Shown one piece after another: positions 5,943 through 9,162 of a stretch of 9,162 nt of DNA (the first letter of the stretch is position 1; every line of letters begins with the position of its first letter). The notes under the pieces are model-generated. The model did not search any database and was not told the DNA's origin. It saw only the letters and a list, made by a program, of their open reading frames with translations. The translations under genes were made by a program, and so were the position numbers. Source of the stretch: Chryseobacterium gleum (GTDB lineage Bacteria > Bacteroidota > Bacteroidia > Flavobacteriales_D > Crocinitomicaceae); assembly GCA_943326315.2 (NCBI GenBank), contig CALPSU020000085.1:1-9162 (forward strand). Reading direction: 5' to 3'.

Positions 5943-7391
5943 TTATCCAACCGATCCTTCTAACGATATCGCTAACAATTTTTGAGCCTCAACCGCAAAT
6001 TCCATTGGCAGTTGGTTTAAAACCTCTTTGCAGTAACCGTTTACAATTAAACTTATTGCTTTTTCGCTGCTTATACCTCTTTGTTGACAATAGAAAATTT
6101 GATCTTCTCCAATTTTTGATGTTGTAGCTTCGTGTTCAATTTTTGCACTGCTATTTTTACATTCGATATATGGAAATGTGTGAGCTCCACATTCATCACT
6201 CATCAATAGCGAATCACATTGAGAGAAATTTCTAGCATTTGTTGCATTTTTATGAATCTGAACCAAACCTCTATAAGAATTATTTGATTTTCCAGCAGAA
6301 ACGCCTTTTGATATAATTGTACTTTTAGTGTTTTTTCCCAGATGAATCATTTTCGTTCCAGTATCTGCTTGTTGGTAATTGTTCGTTACCGCTACAGAAT
6401 AGAATTCACCTACTGAATTATCTCCTTTTAAGATACACGAAGGATATTTCCAGGTTACAGCAGAACCAGTTTCAACTTGTGTCCAAGAAATTTTCGCGTT
6501 TTTTTCACAAATACCTCTTTTTGTAACAAAATTAAATATTCCACCTTTTCCTTCTTTATCTCCTGGGTACCAGTTTTGTACTGTTGAATATTTTATTTCA
6601 GCATCATCTAAAGCAACTAGTTCTACAACAGCAGCGTGCAATTGATTTTCATCTCTCATTGGCGCCGTACATCCTTCTAAATAAGAAACGTATGAACCTT
6701 TGTCAGCTACAACTAAAGTCCTTTCAAATTGACCAGTTCCTTGCTCGTTAATTCTGAAATAGGTTGACAATTCCATCGGACATCTAACACCTTTCGGTAT
6801 ATAGCAAAATGAACCATCTGTGAATACTGCTGAATTTAAAGCAGCATAAAAATTATCACTTGTTGGAACTACCGTTCCCATATATTTTTTAACCAATTCA
6901 GGATGTTCTTTTACAGCTTCAGAAAATGAGCAAAAAATAATACCTAATTCAGATAATTTAGATTTAAAGGATGTAGCAACAGAAACGGAATCCATAACGA
7001 AATCAACAGCGACATTTGTACCTGTTAATACTTTTTGTTCGTCCATTGAAATACCCAATTTTTCCATGGTTTCTTTCATTTCTGGCTCAACATCGTCCCA
7101 ACTTTCGTATTTTTTTTGCTTTACAGCAGAATAATAAATAATATCTTGAAAATTAGGTTTCTCATATTGAACATGCGCCCAATTTGGTTCCGTCATTTCT
7201 AGCCAAATTTTATAGGCTTTCAATCGATAATCTAACATCCATTGAGGTTCTTCTTTTTTTGCCGAAATAATACGAATAGTTTCTTCAGAAAGACCCTTAG
7301 GCACTTGTTCGGATTCTAGATTTGTTACAAAACCATATTTATATTCTTGATTTTCTAAATCTTCCGCTAAATCACTTTCAGTATAACCCAT
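5943..7391 (-). CDS. sufB: SufB, Fe-S cluster scaffold subunit of SufBC2D
   Basis: The protein is 482 residues from the chosen start and is recognisable throughout: YKYGF near the N-terminus, KKEEPQWMLDYRLKAY, VPTSDNFYAALNSAVFTDGS, GVRCPMELSTYFRIN, and the C-terminal block ending EFAVEAQKLLAISLEGSVG. SufB receives sulfur and is the main site of nascent Fe-S cluster formation in the cytoplasm. Aligning the 92-residue C-terminal tail with E. coli SufB places C392 (in QCDSLL) at E. coli C405 and E421 (in EHEATTS) at E434, both implicated in cluster assembly. The ATG at 7391 gives MGYTESDL, the family-like start; an ATG at 7421 would add ten residues (MENSKIKNPK) that look like translated A-rich spacer, and a TTG lies at 7427. 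It is the second gene of the operon, 57 bases after the carrier gene. Confidence 0.96.
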   Translation of the reverse strand: MGYTESDLAEDLENQEYKYGFVTNLESEQVPKGLSEETIRIISAKKEEPQWMLDYRLKAYKIWLEMTEPNWAHVQYEKPNFQDIIYYSAVKQKKYESWDDVEPEMKETMEKLGISMDEQKVLTGTNVAVDFVMDSVSVATSFKSKLSELGIIFCSFSEAVKEHPELVKKYMGTVVPTSDNFYAALNSAVFTDGSFCYIPKGVRCPMELSTYFRINEQGTGQFERTLVVADKGSYVSYLEGCTAPMRDENQLHAAVVELVALDDAEIKYSTVQNWYPGDKEGKGGIFNFVTKRGICEKNAKISWTQVETGSAVTWKYPSCILKGDNSVGEFYSVAVTNNYQQADTGTKMIHLGKNTKSTIISKGVSAGKSNNSYRGLVQIHKNATNARNFSQCDSLLMSDECGAHTFPYIECKNSSAKIEHEATTSKIGEDQIFYCQQRGISSEKAISLIVNGYCKEVLNQLPMEFAVEAQKLLAISLEGSVG

Positions 7392-7448
7392 TTTAGGATT
7401 TTTTATTTTAGAATTTTCCATTTTCAAATTATGAATTTCGAATGAAAA

Positions 7449-7772
7449 TTATATAGAGAAAGATTCTCCACAACCACATGTTCTTCCAGCATTTGGGTTG
7501 TTAAAAACAAATCCTTTACCGTTTAATCCTCCTGAAAAATCCAATGAAGTACCTATTAAATACAAATAGCTTTTCTTGTCAACAACAACTTTTACACCAT
7601 TATCTTCAAAGCTTTTATCTCCTTCTTTTTCTTCGTTGTCGAATTTCAATTGATATGTTAGTCCTGAGCAACCTCCTCCTTCAACACCTACACGAATAAA
7701 TAAATCTGGTTTCCCGTCTTCTTTCATTAAATGTAAGGCTTGTTCTCTTGCTGAATCTGTAACTGTAATCAT
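7449..7772 (-). CDS. sufA: A-type Fe-S carrier protein (SufA/IscA/HesB family)
   Basis: The protein is 107 residues, the normal length for an A-type carrier. The three invariant cysteines that hold iron or a [2Fe-2S] cluster are present: C35 in GGGCSGLTY and the C99/C101 pair in RTCGCGESFSI at the C-terminus. SLDFSGGLNGKGFVFNNPNA (76-95) is the typical preceding stretch. It accepts clusters from the SufBC2D scaffold and passes them to apoproteins in the cytoplasm. It is the first gene of the suf operon, and the promoter and dyad lie directly upstream. Whether it is best called SufA, IscA or ErpA cannot be settled from motifs; sufA is chosen because of its neighbours. The ATG at 7772 gives MITVTDSARE, matching the family start. 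Confidence 0.93.
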   Translation of the reverse strand: MITVTDSAREQALHLMKEDGKPDLFIRVGVEGGGCSGLTYQLKFDNEEKEGDKSFEDNGVKVVVDKKSYLYLIGTSLDFSGGLNGKGFVFNNPNAGRTCGCGESFSI

Positions 7773-7795
7773 AATTTAACTACTTAAATTTCCAC

Positions 7796-7829
7796 TATCT
7801 TTATTTAGATTAATTTTAAATAGAAGATA
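7796..7829. promoter_or_regulatory. AT-rich dyad in the leader of the suf operon
   Basis: TATCTTTATTTA at 7796-7807 is the inverted complement of TAAATAGAAGATA at 7817-7829, with one bulged base and a 9-base centre. It begins about ten bases downstream of the proposed -7 box, so it would straddle or closely follow the transcription start. It could be an operator for a repressor of the suf genes or a weak hairpin at the 5' end of the mRNA. Only one G-C pair is present per stem, so a stable RNA structure is unlikely. Chance is possible in DNA this AT-rich. Confidence 0.35.
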
Positions 7830-7838
7830 ATTTTAATG

Positions 7839-7870
7839 CAAAAATACCTTTTTTGTGGTATTGATGCAAA
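7839..7870 (-). promoter_or_regulatory. Bacteroidota-type promoter for the suf operon
   Basis: On the minus strand, TTTG (complement of 7867-7870) is followed after 20 bases by TATTTTTG (complement of 7839-7846), an exact match to TAnnTTTG. This is the -33/-7 pattern of the primary sigma factor in Bacteroidota. Transcription would start near 7832, leaving a leader of about 60 bases before the carrier gene. No other exact TAnnTTTG match was seen in the 7773-7969 stretch in a by-eye search of both strands. Confidence 0.6.
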
Positions 7871-8014
7871 TGGGAAGTAAACTTTTTTATTTTTAAAATT
7901 ATATTTTGTATTTATAAATATTTTTTTTGATATTTGTATGTTAATTTTTTTCCAAATTATAACTTGACTATGAAAGCTATAAAAAATATTGTTATTGATA
8001 ATAATTTATTTAAT

Positions 8015-8461
8015 ATGTTTAAAATTAGTTTTCTTTTTTTTGTAGCAATTGTTATTTGCAGCAATTCTTTTTCTCAAGAAATACTTAAAAAAACATCTCA
8101 AGATTTATCTCCTAAAATAAACCAAGATTTATTACCAAAATTCTTTGATGAAGTTCATAAGGGGAGTGAATATAAATATGATTCAGAACGTGAAAGAATT
8201 TATATAGAACAATTATCTAGAATTGAATTCATTAAAATTCCTTATGCTGAAAATAATCATATTCCAAAATTATCATCCATTTCAAAAATGAATAAATACA
8301 ATCCAAATTTGAATTTTGATATCTCAAATTTTAATCCAAAGGAGTTTAATTTTATTAAATATGGGATAAATTATTATTCATCCTCAGATCAATTTATTAG
8401 AGTTGATAATCAGGATTATATTATTCATATTTTACCTTACAATAACAATTCAATAAAATGA
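8015..8461 (+). CDS. Small secreted protein of unknown function, coupled to the following large secreted protein
   Basis: From the ATG at 8015 the protein is 148 residues and starts with a signal peptide: MFK, hydrophobic core ISFLFFVAIVICS, probable cleavage after NSFS before QE. There is no lipobox. The mature protein is polar, rich in N, K, S, I and Y, and lacks cysteine; its C-terminal part (about 106-139) has alternating hydrophobics that suggest beta strands (FNFIKYGINYY, then FIRVDNQDYIIHI). An upstream ATG at 7970 would add 15 residues before the signal sequence, and the frame stays open to a TTG at 7934; 8015 gives the most normal signal peptide. The stop overlaps the next start (ATGA at 8458-8461), so the two genes are probably translated together. 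It vaguely resembles small proteins I associate with the 5' side of large T9SS genes, but I cannot name the family. Confidence 0.75.
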   Translation: MFKISFLFFVAIVICSNSFSQEILKKTSQDLSPKINQDLLPKFFDEVHKGSEYKYDSERERIYIEQLSRIEFIKIPYAENNHIPKLSSISKMNKYNPNLNFDISNFNPKEFNFIKYGINYYSSSDQFIRVDNQDYIIHILPYNNNSIK

Positions 8462-9162
8462 CAAAAATAATTGCAATTACTATATCTGCTTTACTTTCTT
8501 TGGTTTGTTTTTCTCAACCTCCTGGTGATAATTGTGCATCTGCAGTTTCACTTACATTACCCTCAGTTGAAGGAACTTCAATTACAACAGGCCTTCAATC
8601 GACAGTTACTTTAGCAAATGATTATCCTGCGGGATCCTATTGCATTAGTTCATATTATGGTGGTGGGAATGATGGTGTATATGTTATCACAGTGCCTTCT
8701 GACGATTATACATATAAGTTTGAGTATCTTAATTCGGGTATGAATGATAAAGTCTTATCTATTAATACCGGTTGTGTTCCAACTATAGGGAACTGTGTAG
8801 GAGGATTAACAACTTTCGGTGCTAGTGGAGATGTAACTTTAACTATGCCTGCGGGAGTATATTATTTATTTGTAGATAATTGGCCAACTCCTATTTCAGG
8901 TAGTTTCGAGCTTAAGATTACGTTAACTCAGATACCTAGTGTAGGAGAGGTGTGTTCAATCTCTCAAGGTTTTTGTTCTGATGCAGTATATAATTTTGCT
9001 AATACTACTACAGGTACGCCACCAACTGGGCCTGATTATAGTATGTTATCTTCTTGTGTGGGTTCTTCAAATCCTTTAGTTTGGTATTACATGGAAATTC
9101 AACAGGTTGGTCCAATGGTAATGACTTTAGCTCAATCAACTTTACCGAATGGTGGTGGATCA
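8458..9162 (+). CDS. Large secreted protein with PPC-like and Bacteroidota surface domains, probable T9SS cargo (3' end outside window)
   Basis: The ATG at 8458 overlaps the previous stop, and the frame is open to the right edge (235 codons). It starts with a signal peptide (MTKIIAITISALLSLVCFS, cleavage before QPPGDNC). Residues about 24-157 resemble a pre-peptidase C-terminal (PPC)-like beta-sandwich: NDGVYVITVP (71-80), then SGDVTLTMPAGVYYLFVDNW (123-142) and SFELKITL. From about C166 a second domain begins, with GFCSDAVYNF, TPPTGPDYSMLSSC and NPLVWYYMEI (205-214), a pattern I recognise from large extracellular Bacteroidota proteins carrying a T9SS C-terminal domain. Paired cysteines (C26/C62, C106/C113, C166/C173) could form disulfides outside the cell. 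The function is unknown, perhaps adhesion. The sorting domain would lie beyond the window. Confidence 0.88.
   Translation, partial: MTKIIAITISALLSLVCFSQPPGDNCASAVSLTLPSVEGTSITTGLQSTVTLANDYPAGSYCISSYYGGGNDGVYVITVPSDDYTYKFEYLNSGMNDKVLSINTGCVPTIGNCVGGLTTFGASGDVTLTMPAGVYYLFVDNWPTPISGSFELKITLTQIPSVGEVCSISQGFCSDAVYNFANTTTGTPPTGPDYSMLSSCVGSSNPLVWYYMEIQQVGPMVMTLAQSTLPNGGGS

Overview
The window is AT-rich and carries genes typical of the Bacteroidota, most likely a flavobacterial lineage (Flavobacteriales, perhaps Crocinitomicaceae-like; this family-level guess is an inference). Three things support this: secreted multidomain proteins of the type exported by the type IX secretion system (T9SS), start codons preceded by A/T-rich sequence without Shine-Dalgarno motifs, and a TTTG / TAnnTTTG promoter of the Bacteroidota kind.

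Layout. On the minus strand, positions 1-2621 hold the first 873 codons of a large secreted surface protein that runs off the left edge. Also on the minus strand, reading from 7772 down to 2778, is an iron-sulfur cluster assembly (SUF) operon: an A-type carrier (sufA/iscA-like), sufB, a small four-helix-bundle gene, sufC, sufD and an unrecognised 143-residue protein. On the plus strand, from about 8015, are a small secreted protein and, overlapping it by ATGA, a large secreted protein that runs off the right edge. The 7773-8014 stretch is the divergent promoter region.

How the genes work together. SufB, SufC and SufD form the SufBC2D scaffold, in which the SufC ATPase drives Fe-S assembly on SufB/SufD, and the A-type carrier passes clusters to client proteins. 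No cysteine desulfurase (SufS) or sulfur acceptor (SufE/SufU) lies in the window, so sulfur must be supplied from elsewhere. The two plus-strand genes look translationally coupled and probably act at the cell surface.

Most notable feature. Four of the five spacers inside the operon are filled with short tandem repeats (6- or 7-base units), and the fifth may hold decayed ones. The arrays on either side of the four-helix-bundle gene are inverted relative to each other. In the transcript they can form an uninterrupted helix of about 26 pairs (three of them G-U) that closes a loop containing only that gene. The four-helix-bundle family is known from intervening sequences in 23S rRNA, which are also hairpin-bounded, so 5456-5916 looks like an IVS-type element sitting in a protein-coding operon. 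The sufC-sufD spacer holds a second, smaller heptad palindrome without a gene.
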